Below, piece after piece: positions 42,958-51,733 of a DNA stretch of 64,000 nt. Location: the NCBI GenBank assembly GCA_031082425.1, contig JAVHLB010000002.1, positions 149,684 through 213,683 of the forward strand, in the 5' to 3' direction. The notes below the pieces were generated by a model that was not told where the DNA came from, did no database searches, and was given only the letters and a program-made list of their open reading frames with translations. The translations under genes were made by a program, and so were the position numbers. Source of the stretch: Candidatus Edwardsbacteria bacterium (GTDB taxonomy: Bacteria; Edwardsbacteria; AC1; EtOH8). Within the stretch, counting starts at the first letter, position 1. Each line of letters opens with the position of its first letter.

Positions 42958-44019
42958 TTAATCCCTGCCCTTTTGCCATTTATTGAAGAATATCCAGGCC
43001 AGTATCAAAAACAGCCCGACCAATATCGATACCAGCCGCCGGTCGGCCAGCGACAGCAGCATGGCCAGGATAGCCAGAAAAACCGTTATGCCGTACAGGA
43101 ACATCACCGCCCCCTGGTGGCTGAAGCCGATGGTCAGCAATGTGTGGTGGACGTGTTCCTTGTCGGCCCGGTAGAACATCTGGCCCCGCCAGGTGCGGCG
43201 CAAAACGGCGCTGAAGGTGTCCACGATGGGCACCCCCAGGGCGGCTATGGGTATCAGCAGGGCCACCGTGGCTATGCTTTTCATGGTCCCCAGGGTGGTC
43301 ATGGCCGCCAGGATGAATCCGATGAAGGTGGCCCCCGAATCCCCCAGGAAGATGCGGGCCGGATGGAAATTGAACGGCAGGAAGCCCAGCAGGGCGCCGA
43401 CGGTGACTATCGCCAGCAGGCCGATCAGCCCCTCCCCGGAGGCCTCGGCCGAGACAAAGATGGTGGCGGCCACGATTATAGCGATGCCGGCCGCCAGCCC
43501 GTCCAGCCCGTCGATGAAATTGATGGCGTTGATCATGAACACGATCCATAGGGCCGTGAACGGTATGCTGAAAAGGCCCAGCTCGAAGACGCCCCCCAGC
43601 GGGCTGGGCAGGAGGGTCACGCAGAAGCCCCCGGCTATAAGAATGCCGGCGGCGGCAAACTGAAAGACCAGCCGCAGGCCCACCGAGGCGTTTTTCAGGT
43701 CATCATATAACCCCACCCCCAGGATCAGCAGGCCCCCGAGGGTTATGGTGGCGAACTTCCCGGCCCATCCGTGGAAGATGCCGGGCCAAAGTGATTTTAT
43801 CAGCCAGATGGTGATCAGCACCGCGGCTGCCACGGCCGCCCCCCCCAGGCAGGGCATGGCCTTTTGGTGTATCTTTCTCAGGCCGGGCCGGTCGAACACC
43901 TTGCCTTTGACCGAAACGTACAGGGCCAGCGGCGTCAGCAGCAGGCTCAATACGGCGGCTATGAAAAATGCTGTCAGATAATGCAATGCGGTCCCTTTAG
44001 ATTTAGAAGCCGCCCTCAT
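42958..44019 (-). CDS. wecA: WecA/TagO-like UDP-GlcNAc:undecaprenyl-phosphate GlcNAc-1-phosphate transferase
   Basis: 353 residues with ten or eleven membrane helices. Family motifs: DRPGLRKIHQKAMPCLGG, the metal-binding GLYDDLKNASVG, NAINFIDGLDGLAAG, FLGDSGATFIGF and the DKEHVHHTLL end. It starts lipid-linked oligosaccharide synthesis at the membrane, consistent with wecB and the glycosyltransferases at 11-15 kb. It follows gcvPA by 25 bp. A TTG codon 11 residues inside, preceded by AAAGGGA, is a possible alternative start. Confidence 0.9.
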   Translation of the reverse strand: MRAASKSKGTALHYLTAFFIAAVLSLLLTPLALYVSVKGKVFDRPGLRKIHQKAMPCLGGAAVAAAVLITIWLIKSLWPGIFHGWAGKFATITLGGLLILGVGLYDDLKNASVGLRLVFQFAAAGILIAGGFCVTLLPSPLGGVFELGLFSIPFTALWIVFMINAINFIDGLDGLAAGIAIIVAATIFVSAEASGEGLIGLLAIVTVGALLGFLPFNFHPARIFLGDSGATFIGFILAAMTTLGTMKSIATVALLIPIAALGVPIVDTFSAVLRRTWRGQMFYRADKEHVHHTLLTIGFSHQGAVMFLYGITVFLAILAMLLSLADRRLVSILVGLFLILAWIFFNKWQKGRD

Positions 44020-44044
44020 TCGATGACGGCGGCCGGATTTATTT

Positions 44045-45361
44045 TTATTTCGAGAGCTCCCGGATCAGAAGGTCCAGTTCGTCCTTGGTCCTCTTCTCGG
44101 TGACCGAGATCAGAAGATGGCCCTCCAGTTGTTTAAAGAACCGTCCCAGATCCAGCCCGGCCAGGATGCCCTTCTGCCTAAGTTCTGCCAGAACCTGAGG
44201 AGCCGGCCGGTTGGTCTTGTATACGAATTCCTTGAAGAACGGCGCCTTAAAAGCCGGCCCCAGCTGCTCCGCCAGGTAATGGCTTTTCTGAAGGCAGAGT
44301 TCGGCCGCCTGTTTGATGCCGTCGCGCCCCATCAGTGACAGGTAGACGGTGGCCGCCAGGGCGCACAGGGCCTGGTTGGAGCAGATATTGGAGGAAGCTT
44401 TTTCCCGGCGGATATGCTGTTCCCTGGCCTGCATGGTCAGCACCAGCCCTTCCCGGCCCTGGCTGTCGTTGGTCAGGCCCACGATCCTTCCCGGCATCAG
44501 TCTCAGCAGGGAATTCTTGGCGGCCAGCAGCCCCAGGTAGGGGCCGCCCAGCCCCATGGGAATCCCCAACGGCTGCCCCTCGCCGGTGACGATATCGGCG
44601 CCATAGCTGCCGGGGGCTTTTAAAATTCCCAGCGATATCGGGTCGGCCGAGACCACCAATAGCGCGCCTTTCTTATGGGCAATGTCCGATATTTCCTCGA
44701 CCGGTTCCAGTGCGCCCAGGAAATTGGGATGCTGGATCAGGACGGCCGCGGTTTTATCGTCGATGGTTCTTTCCAATTCCTCCAGGCTGGTGACCCCGTC
44801 CTTCCAGGGGATCTCGGCTATTTCTATGTTCAATCCCCGGCAGTAGGTTTTCAGCACTTCGCGGTAATCCGGGTGGACGGTGCTGGAAATGATCAGTTTT
44901 TTGCGTTTGGTGTGGCTGCAGGCCATCAGCCCGGCCTCGGTCAGGGCGGTGGCCCCGTCGTACATCGAGGCGTTGGCCACATCCATACCCGTCAGGGCCG
45001 CTATCAGGCTTTGGAACTCCCATATCACCTGGAGGGTGCCCTGGCTGACCTCGGCCTGATAGGGGGTATAGGCGGTATAGAACTCCGGCCGGGACAGGAT
45101 GTGGTCCACCGCGGCCGGAATATAATGATCGTAAGCCCCCCCGCCCAGGAAGGATATCATCTCCCCGGCCGGCCTGTTGATCTTGGAGATCCCGGTGATC
45201 TCACGGACCGCCTCCATCTCGGACAGCGGGGCCGGCAGATCCAGTTTGGATTTTAAAAGAATGTCCCGCGGGATGTCCGCTATCAATTCATTGAAATCCT
45301 TGACCCCGATCCGGGCCAGCATATCCTGAATGTTTTCCGGGGTATTGGCAATATACGGCAT
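44045..45361 (-). CDS. gcvPA: Glycine dehydrogenase (decarboxylating) subunit 1
   Basis: 438 residues, the size of the split-type P-protein N subunit. Motifs: MPYIANTPENIQDMLARIG, ISFLGGGAYDHYIPAAVDHI, FYTAYTPYQAEVSQGTLQ and MDVANASMYDGATALTEA. It needs gcvPB (the PLP-lysine subunit), which is absent from this window: the next gene is wecA-like. It decarboxylates glycine and loads the aminomethyl group on GcvH. GAAAGAG precedes the ATG. Confidence 0.95.
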   Translation of the reverse strand: MPYIANTPENIQDMLARIGVKDFNELIADIPRDILLKSKLDLPAPLSEMEAVREITGISKINRPAGEMISFLGGGAYDHYIPAAVDHILSRPEFYTAYTPYQAEVSQGTLQVIWEFQSLIAALTGMDVANASMYDGATALTEAGLMACSHTKRKKLIISSTVHPDYREVLKTYCRGLNIEIAEIPWKDGVTSLEELERTIDDKTAAVLIQHPNFLGALEPVEEISDIAHKKGALLVVSADPISLGILKAPGSYGADIVTGEGQPLGIPMGLGGPYLGLLAAKNSLLRLMPGRIVGLTNDSQGREGLVLTMQAREQHIRREKASSNICSNQALCALAATVYLSLMGRDGIKQAAELCLQKSHYLAEQLGPAFKAPFFKEFVYKTNRPAPQVLAELRQKGILAGLDLGRFFKQLEGHLLISVTEKRTKDELDLLIRELSK

Positions 45362-45426
45362 AATTCTCTTTCAAACTTTTTGAACTTCTTTTACCTCTTG
45401 AACCCTACCGGGCCCCTTGCTCATGA

Positions 45427-45813
45427 TTAATGTCCGTGCTTCTCCATCTTTTCGTAAGCCTCGGCATCCATCAGTTTCCCGGCCTGGGAGATATCGGATA
45501 ATTTGATCTTGACCATCCAGCCCCGGCCGTAGGCATCCTTGTTGACCAGGTCGGGGGTGCCTTCCAGGTCGCCGTTGATCGCGGCCACCTCGCCGGACAA
45601 CGGGGCGTTCAGGTCGGACACCGCCTTGACCGCCTCCACCGTGCCGAAGGGCTTGGCCATCTCCACCTTGGAGCCGACGGCCGGCATCTCCACGAAGACG
45701 ATATCCCCCAGCTCGCCCTGGGCGAAATCGGTGATGCCGACGGTGGCGGTGTCGCCCTCGATCCGGGCCCACTCGTGGCTGGCGGTGTACTTGAGGTCCT
45801 TGGGAAAGTTCAT
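45427..45813 (-). CDS. gcvH: Glycine cleavage system H protein
   Basis: 128 residues. The lipoyl-accepting lysine is K63 in GTVEAVKAVSDLNAPLSG; flanking motifs are KYTASHEWARIEG and VGITDFAQGELGDIVFVEMP. It shuttles the aminomethyl group between P, T and L proteins. It has a good GGAGGA site. It follows the lipoprotein gene by 28 bp and precedes gcvPA by 65 bp. Confidence 0.97.
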   Translation of the reverse strand: MNFPKDLKYTASHEWARIEGDTATVGITDFAQGELGDIVFVEMPAVGSKVEMAKPFGTVEAVKAVSDLNAPLSGEVAAINGDLEGTPDLVNKDAYGRGWMVKIKLSDISQAGKLMDAEAYEKMEKHGH

Positions 45814-45841
45814 GGTTCCTCCAATTTATTTATATTTTAAA

Positions 45842-46894
45842 TTAAAAATAATATTCCCACAATTTGTTTTTACCATCGCCCAATAATAATCTGCCTTCAT
45901 TTACATTAATGCCTTCGGTTGTTCCCAATACTTCTTGATATACCAATTTCCAATCAGAAAGATCATAAATACTTAGTAATGCTTTCCCGGTTGCGGTCGA
46001 GGATCGTGTTACAACGGCCAACAATTTTTCCTTATTATTCTTAGAATCAATAATAATGCCTCGTGGCCCGTGATAACCCAATCCAACAGGCAGTTCGTCT
46101 TCAAATAGTTTAGTGCCGGTTAAATTAAATATTTTTAGCTTGTCATCATAGACGCGTATTAAGTATGTTTTCCCGGCATTATCAATAACATCAAATTCTA
46201 ATATCCATGCATTAACACGAATTTTTTGAATTTGATTGCCATTTATATCCCATATTTTAAATGTATCTTTTGATGAAGTAATGACAAGTCGTTTGTCATT
46301 TAATGTTATTGGGTGAATATCCGAATAGCGACCAGGTTTTTTCCAAACAACTTTACCCCTCTCGTTTAAACAATATAAATAACCGTCATCGGCAACATAA
46401 AATTCATACACCTTATCATTATTTAAATCTTCGACTGCCATTTTATATGGGTGCACAAGTAAATTGGGTTTGAACTCCCAAATCCTTTTCCCATTATTGT
46501 CCAACAGACCGATAACACCATATCCGCCACCTCTTTGAACAATTTCAAATTCACCATCATTATTTAGATCAATTAAATAAGGTGATAAACCAAACCATAT
46601 GGTTTCCCCCTTAGCGTCTGTATATTCGATTTTTCTTATAACTTGATAATCTTTTGGTGTTAGAAACCAAATCCCGGTTTGCCCTATTACAGCAAAATAT
46701 TTATTACCTCTCCATTCAATTTTTTGGATATTCTTTATTGTCCCCCTAACACAATCGTTGAATATTAATTTTTTCTTCAAACCGACTGTATTGACTTTGA
46801 TTTCATTCGGAATTTTGGGACTCGGTTGTCTCGGTTTGGAGTTACAACTTACTAATATTAAGCAAGATAAAACAATAAGCTTAAAACTACTCAT
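45842..46894 (-). CDS. AT-rich lipoprotein with beta-propeller-type repeats, inserted between gcvT and gcvH
   Basis: 350 residues from ATG 46894, chosen for its GGGAGAG ribosome binding site; a longer GTG reading upstream is unlikely. The signal peptide SSFKLIVLSCLILVSC ends in a lipobox (LVSC), so it should be a lipid-anchored envelope protein. The body has WD/VCBS-like strands (LIDLNNDGEFEIVQRGGGYG, VEDLNNDKVYEFYVADDGYL) with Ca-binding DxNNDxxxE motifs. It is much more AT-rich than gcvT and gcvH on either side, a sign of later acquisition or gene replacement. A glycine-cleavage role is not suggested by its sequence. Confidence 0.8.
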   Translation of the reverse strand: MSSFKLIVLSCLILVSCNSKPRQPSPKIPNEIKVNTVGLKKKLIFNDCVRGTIKNIQKIEWRGNKYFAVIGQTGIWFLTPKDYQVIRKIEYTDAKGETIWFGLSPYLIDLNNDGEFEIVQRGGGYGVIGLLDNNGKRIWEFKPNLLVHPYKMAVEDLNNDKVYEFYVADDGYLYCLNERGKVVWKKPGRYSDIHPITLNDKRLVITSSKDTFKIWDINGNQIQKIRVNAWILEFDVIDNAGKTYLIRVYDDKLKIFNLTGTKLFEDELPVGLGYHGPRGIIIDSKNNKEKLLAVVTRSSTATGKALLSIYDLSDWKLVYQEVLGTTEGINVNEGRLLLGDGKNKLWEYYF

Positions 46895-46939
46895 ACAACC
46901 ATACTCTCCCACATAAATTGCGGGCACTGTTTTATCAGG

Positions 46940-48040
46940 TTATTTCTTTATCGAGCTGTGCTTCCAGAACGGGGTCTCGGCCACCTTGGCCGGGATCATT
47001 TTCCCGCGGATCTCCACCTGCAGCTCGGTGCCGGTCTTGGCGAATTCGCTCTGGACGTAAGCGGTGCCGATGCCCTTGGATACCGACGGCGAGAACACCC
47101 CGCTGACCACCTCGCCCACCTGGGAGCCGTCCCTGAATACCTTGTAATGCTGGCGGGGAAAGGCGTTGCCCTCCACCTCGAAACCCACCAATTTTCGCTT
47201 GACGCCCTCGGCCTTCTGTTTTAACAGGACATCCTTGCCGATAAAATCGCCTTCCTTTTTCAGCTTGGTGATCCAGCCCAGGCCCGCCTCCAGCGGAGAG
47301 GTGGTCTGGTCGATATCGTTGCCGTACAGACAGTATTTCATTTCCAATCTTAATGAATCCCTGGCCCCCAGGCCGCTGGGCTTGAGGTCGAATTCTTTAC
47401 CGGCCTTGAATAAAGCCTCCCATATCTGCCCGGCGTATTTTTTGCCGAAATACAGTTCAAACCCGTCCTCGCCGGTATAGCCGGTGCGGGAGACGATCAT
47501 CTCCACCCCGTCAACTTTGCCCACCTTGAACCAGTAGAATTTCATGTCCGACAGCTTCAGGTCGCAGATCTTTTGCAGCAAAGGTTCGGCTTGCGGCCCC
47601 TGCAGGGCCAGCTGGGCGATATCGTCGCTGGTGTTCTTCAGACTGACGTTGAATTTCTTGGCCTGCTCCTGCAGCCAGGCGAAATCCTTGTCCAGGTTGG
47701 AGGCGTTGACCACCAGAAAATAATGGTCGGGAAAACGGTAGACCAGCAGATCGTCCACAATGCCGCCATCCGGATAGCACATGGCCGAGTACTGCACCTG
47801 GTCAATTTCCAGGGCCGCCGGGTCGTTGACCGTAACGTAGGAGACGAACTTCAGGGCCTCCGGCCCCCGTACTTCGATCTCCCCCATGTGGGAGACATCG
47901 AACAGACCGACCTTGGACCGGACATGGCGGTGTTCCTCCATTATCCCCACATACTGCACCGGCATCAAAAAGCCGGCAAAGGGGACCATCTTGCCGCCGG
48001 CAGCCACATGTTGATCGTAGAAGGGCGTTCTCTTTTCCAT
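46940..48040 (-). CDS. gcvT: Aminomethyltransferase (glycine cleavage T protein)
   Basis: 366 residues, normal length. Motifs: PFAGFLMPVQY, VGLFDVSHMGEIEVRGP, SRTGYTGEDGFELY and GLGARDSLRLEMKYCLYGND, with a GcvT C-terminal barrel. It transfers the methylene group to tetrahydrofolate. AGGAG precedes the ATG. It heads the operon gcvT-lipoprotein-gcvH-gcvPA. I looked for a glycine riboswitch in the 210 bp upstream and saw none. Confidence 0.96.
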   Translation of the reverse strand: MEKRTPFYDQHVAAGGKMVPFAGFLMPVQYVGIMEEHRHVRSKVGLFDVSHMGEIEVRGPEALKFVSYVTVNDPAALEIDQVQYSAMCYPDGGIVDDLLVYRFPDHYFLVVNASNLDKDFAWLQEQAKKFNVSLKNTSDDIAQLALQGPQAEPLLQKICDLKLSDMKFYWFKVGKVDGVEMIVSRTGYTGEDGFELYFGKKYAGQIWEALFKAGKEFDLKPSGLGARDSLRLEMKYCLYGNDIDQTTSPLEAGLGWITKLKKEGDFIGKDVLLKQKAEGVKRKLVGFEVEGNAFPRQHYKVFRDGSQVGEVVSGVFSPSVSKGIGTAYVQSEFAKTGTELQVEIRGKMIPAKVAETPFWKHSSIKK

Positions 48041-48256
48041 TTTTCTCCTGTTAAGAAATATATTGCGGATTTAATGAACGAATACCAACCCATTTGACAA
48101 TTTGGCTTTACTACTCTGCTTGGGAGGCCAGCCCAAGCTGGCCTTGATGAATATCCGGCGATACCATTAATGATATCGCTGGTAAACCATCAATGGCCAT
48201 GGATGACCATACCGTTATGCCAATACAATTAATGCGTTTTTGTCAAATAAAACCTG

Positions 48257-48640
48257 TTATCCCAGCAGCTCTTTTATCTTTCCCGAAAGCTCGGCAATTT
48301 TAAAAGGCTTGGTCATGTAATGATCGGCCCCGGCGGCCAGGCCGGCCTCCAGGTCCCTGCCGCTGGTCTTGGCGGTAAGCATTATCACTTTGATGTCGCG
48401 GGTCTCCGGGTCGGCCTTCACCCTGCGGCACACCTCGATCCCGTCTATCACCGGCATCATTATATCCAGCACCATCAGGTCGGGAAGAAGGGACCGGGCG
48501 TCCTTGAGGGCCTGGTCGCCGTTGACCGCCTGAAAGACCTCATAGCCCTGCCGGGCCAATATCTCGGAGACCATGAACAGCATATTGCTGTCATCGTCGG
48601 CCACCAGTATCTTATGCCCGCTTTCGGGCCTACAGTCCAT
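48257..48640 (-). CDS. Single-domain response regulator (CheY-like)
   Basis: 127 residues. Receiver residues: D16 and D17 in ADDDSN, phospho-acceptor D59 (VLDIMMP), T89 and K111 (TKPF). No output domain, so it acts by protein contact. It lies 98 bp after the histidine kinase gene, with a TTAACT-17-TATAAT promoter in the gap, so it can be expressed independently of the kinase. Confidence 0.93.
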   Translation of the reverse strand: MDCRPESGHKILVADDDSNMLFMVSEILARQGYEVFQAVNGDQALKDARSLLPDLMVLDIMMPVIDGIEVCRRVKADPETRDIKVIMLTAKTSGRDLEAGLAAGADHYMTKPFKIAELSGKIKELLG

Positions 48641-48671
48641 GGTTCATCGCCCCTTCCAATAAAACACTGTA

Positions 48672-48700
48672 ATTATAACCGATTTCATATTAAAAGTTAA
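48672..48700 (-). promoter_or_regulatory. Promoter of the response regulator
   Basis: Minus strand TTAACT (48700-48695), 17-bp spacer, TATAAT (48677-48672). The leader is about 25 nt and includes GAAGGGG as ribosome binding site. Confidence 0.55.
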
Positions 48701-48738
48701 GCATTTTTTAGCCAAATAAATTCTTTCGGCGAAGCTGG

Positions 48739-51651
48739 TTATTCGGCCCTAAAGATCATACTGAACCAGGCCCCATCCTCATTTTTTATCTCCAGCTTCC
48801 CGTCCAATTGCTGGACCAGGGTGGCCACCAGCTGAAGCCCCAGCGATCCCACCTTTTCGATGTCAAAGCCCTGCGGCAGGCCGATCCCGTTGTCTCTTAC
48901 GCTCAGAATCAGGTTGCCGTCGTCCTCGCCCACCAGGGCGATCTTGATCAGGCCCTGCCGCCCTATCTGTTGGTAACTGGGGAAGGCGTATTTCAGGCTG
49001 TTGGAGACCAGTTCATTGACTATCAGCCCGCAGGGGATGGCGGTATCTATCTTCATCGGCCTATCGATGATATCCAGGGAATAGGACACCTTCTCCCGGT
49101 CAAGGCCGTAGCTGTGGAACAGGTCCTCCACCAGGGCCCGGGCGTAGCCGGAGAAGCTCAGGCGGGACAGGGACTCCGCCTGATATAGCCTTTCGTGGAT
49201 CAGGGACATGGAGCGCACCCGGGTCTGGCACTCCTTGAAAAGCTCCCGCGACCGCTGGTCGGTTATGTATCCCGACTGCAGGTTCAGCAGGCTGGATATC
49301 ACCTGCAGGTTGTTCTTGACCCGGTGGTGCACCTCCCGCAGCAGCACCTCCTTCTCCTTGAGCGCCGCGGTCATGTTTTCCTGGGATTTTTTATGCTCGG
49401 TGATGTCGATGTTGAACTCGGCCGCCAGCCAGGCCCCCGAAGCGTCCTGGAAGGGGATGGTGTGGACCTCCACCCATCGGTTCTCCAGTTTCAGGAACTC
49501 CTGGGTCACCACCACCTGTTTCAGTTCCAGGGCGGTTTTGATCCCGCAGCTGGAGCAGACCGAGTTCTGGTTCATGAAATAGCGGTGACACTTCTTTCCG
49601 GCCGCCTCTCCGTAGGCCTTTTTCCAGGAGGGGTCGACATAGATCACGTTGTAATCCTTGTCGATGATGTCAAAACCGGTCCTGGTGGCGCCCAGCACGT
49701 ACTCAAAGCGCTGGTTCAGCTCCCGCAGGCTCTGCTCCGCCTTGCGCCGTTCGGTGATGTCCAGGGTGAACCCGGCCAGCATCCGGGGCTTTCCCTCCTG
49801 CAGGATGGGGAATTTGATGGTCCGGTAATGCCGGCCGTTGAACTCCTCATCCACCTCGATCACCTGGCCCTCCCGCAGGATCCTCTGGTCGTCCTCCACC
49901 ATGCTTCGGGCCAGTTCCGAGGGGAACAGCTCGTCCATGGTCCGGCCCAGCAGTTCCTCCAGCGGCCGGCCCAGCAGCTGCTGGTAGTTCCTGCTCAGCC
50001 TGAGGGGCCTTGCGTTTTCGTCCTTGAAGAACACGTAGACCGGGCTGTAATTGAGGAACTGGTCGAACATCTCCTCCATCTGTTTCAGCGAGGCCTGGCT
50101 TCTCTCCAGGGCGTCCCGGCTCTCCTGGACCGCCGCCAGCTGGTTCCGTAGATCCTCGTCGGCCTGCCGGAGCTCCTGCTCGGAGGATAGCAGCTTCCGG
50201 TTGGCCAGCAGCAGTTCCTGGTTGGCCGCCTCCAGCTCCTCCTTCTGGGACTGCAGCACCTTCTGGTCGCGCTTCCTCTCGGTGATGTCCCGGGCGATGG
50301 TCTGGAAATATTTCTTCCCCTCCACCTCGATCATTCTGGCGCTGACCTCCGCCGGGAAGGCGGAGCCGTCACTGCGCTGGTGGACGGTCTCGAACAGCAG
50401 GCCGTTCTCGTCCACCGCCTTGCGGTACTGGTCGTCCACCGAGGGCTGGGAGTCCGATTTTCTCAGGCGGTGGATGTCCAGGGCCAGCATCTGCTCCCGG
50501 GAATAGCCGTAGACGGCCACCGCCTTGTCGTTGGCCTCCCGGATGTTCAGGTCCTCGTCCAGCAGCAGGATGATGTCATTGGCGTATTTGGTGAGATATT
50601 CGTAATGCTTGGACAGGGCCTGCCGCTCCCGCTCCTGCTCCAGCTGTTTTTCAAAATAGCCCCTCTGCTGGCGGTTCCACAGGAATCCTATTATCCCCCC
50701 GGCGGCGATGATCAATGCTATCACGATGAATACGATGAACCAGATATGGACATGAGCGATGGCCTCGGCCTCACGCCGGTCGGTCTTGGCGATGATATAC
50801 CAGGGGGTGGACGGCATATTGTGAAGATAGGCGTATACTTTTTTGCCGCGGTAATCCACCGCCGTAACATTACCGGTGCTGCCGGCGATGGCCATCACCT
50901 CGGGAAGCTCCTTCCGGCTCAAAGGTTGCCTTAATTTGGCGGACGAGCCCTTTTGGAACCTCAGCTCGGTGAGGTACAGCACCTCTCCGTTGTCCCTTCT
51001 GACCAGGTAGGTCTCGGCGCTTTGGCTGGGCACCGGCCACTGCTGGATCAGGGGGTACAGCAGGTTCTGGGGTTCGATCCGCAGGATGATCACCCCCACC
51101 ACCGAATCCCGTTGGCGGTTGTAATGGATCACCGGGGCAAAAACGTCCAGGTGCACCGTCCGGCATTCGGCACAGTAATAAAAATCGCTGAAACTGGCCT
51201 GGCCGGTGGCCGCCACATTACTGACCAAGACGCCGGTTTTCGAACCTATCTCATGCACCGTTTTCCCGGTCTGCATTCTCAGTCGACCCCTGACATCCAG
51301 CAGCAGAACGTTCTGGTACTGCTTAAGATCCTGCAGGGAGCGCATCCATTTGAGCCGGTCCAGCCCGATATTTTCGGAGTAGGGCTCCCGGAAAAGCTGC
51401 CCCACCCTTTGGCCTATGTAGGGGTTGTCTATTATGTTCTGGGCGTCGGACATCCGTTCGGTCAGCCAGCTGTCGATCTGTTTCTCCTTGAGGCTGGCCA
51501 CCGACTCCAGGTCCCGCTCTATTTCCTTCCGGTGGTCCCGGAGATGATAGGAAGAATACAGCCAGCCGGCCGCCATTATGCTCAGTGACAGCAGTAAGAA
51601 TATCAGCAGGGGCTGCCAGGCCGATCTGATGGTGTCCTTAAGTCTTTCCAT
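48739..51651 (-). CDS. Multi-PAS sensor histidine kinase (HisKA_2 type)
   Basis: 970 residues from ATG 51651, which has GGCGGAG seven bases upstream; GTG 51690 and ATG 51666 are alternatives. A membrane helix near the N-terminus (LLIFLLLSLSIMAAGWLYS) and another near residue 310 bracket an extracytoplasmic dCache-like sensor region. Three cytoplasmic PAS domains follow (GYSREQMLALDIHRLR; LLGRPLEELLGRTMDEL; a third carrying CSSCG). The phospho-acceptor histidine is in LLREVHHRVKNNLQ near 775-790, then an ATPase domain (LIVNELVSNSLKYAFP, VRDNGIGLPQGFDI). It probably signals to the CheY-like regulator downstream. Confidence 0.9.
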   Translation of the reverse strand: MERLKDTIRSAWQPLLIFLLLSLSIMAAGWLYSSYHLRDHRKEIERDLESVASLKEKQIDSWLTERMSDAQNIIDNPYIGQRVGQLFREPYSENIGLDRLKWMRSLQDLKQYQNVLLLDVRGRLRMQTGKTVHEIGSKTGVLVSNVAATGQASFSDFYYCAECRTVHLDVFAPVIHYNRQRDSVVGVIILRIEPQNLLYPLIQQWPVPSQSAETYLVRRDNGEVLYLTELRFQKGSSAKLRQPLSRKELPEVMAIAGSTGNVTAVDYRGKKVYAYLHNMPSTPWYIIAKTDRREAEAIAHVHIWFIVFIVIALIIAAGGIIGFLWNRQQRGYFEKQLEQERERQALSKHYEYLTKYANDIILLLDEDLNIREANDKAVAVYGYSREQMLALDIHRLRKSDSQPSVDDQYRKAVDENGLLFETVHQRSDGSAFPAEVSARMIEVEGKKYFQTIARDITERKRDQKVLQSQKEELEAANQELLLANRKLLSSEQELRQADEDLRNQLAAVQESRDALERSQASLKQMEEMFDQFLNYSPVYVFFKDENARPLRLSRNYQQLLGRPLEELLGRTMDELFPSELARSMVEDDQRILREGQVIEVDEEFNGRHYRTIKFPILQEGKPRMLAGFTLDITERRKAEQSLRELNQRFEYVLGATRTGFDIIDKDYNVIYVDPSWKKAYGEAAGKKCHRYFMNQNSVCSSCGIKTALELKQVVVTQEFLKLENRWVEVHTIPFQDASGAWLAAEFNIDITEHKKSQENMTAALKEKEVLLREVHHRVKNNLQVISSLLNLQSGYITDQRSRELFKECQTRVRSMSLIHERLYQAESLSRLSFSGYARALVEDLFHSYGLDREKVSYSLDIIDRPMKIDTAIPCGLIVNELVSNSLKYAFPSYQQIGRQGLIKIALVGEDDGNLILSVRDNGIGLPQGFDIEKVGSLGLQLVATLVQQLDGKLEIKNEDGAWFSMIFRAE

Positions 51652-51733
51652 AAATCGCTCCGCCATTCTTATAAGGTTCGCCCGGGGCACCGCCGGGCCG
51701 CCCCGGTACCGGGACTTTTGGCCGGGATTGGCT

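Noticed and set aside
48041..48256. Glycine riboswitch upstream of gcvT
   Set aside because: The conserved tandem aptamer features were not visible; only short inverted repeats occur.
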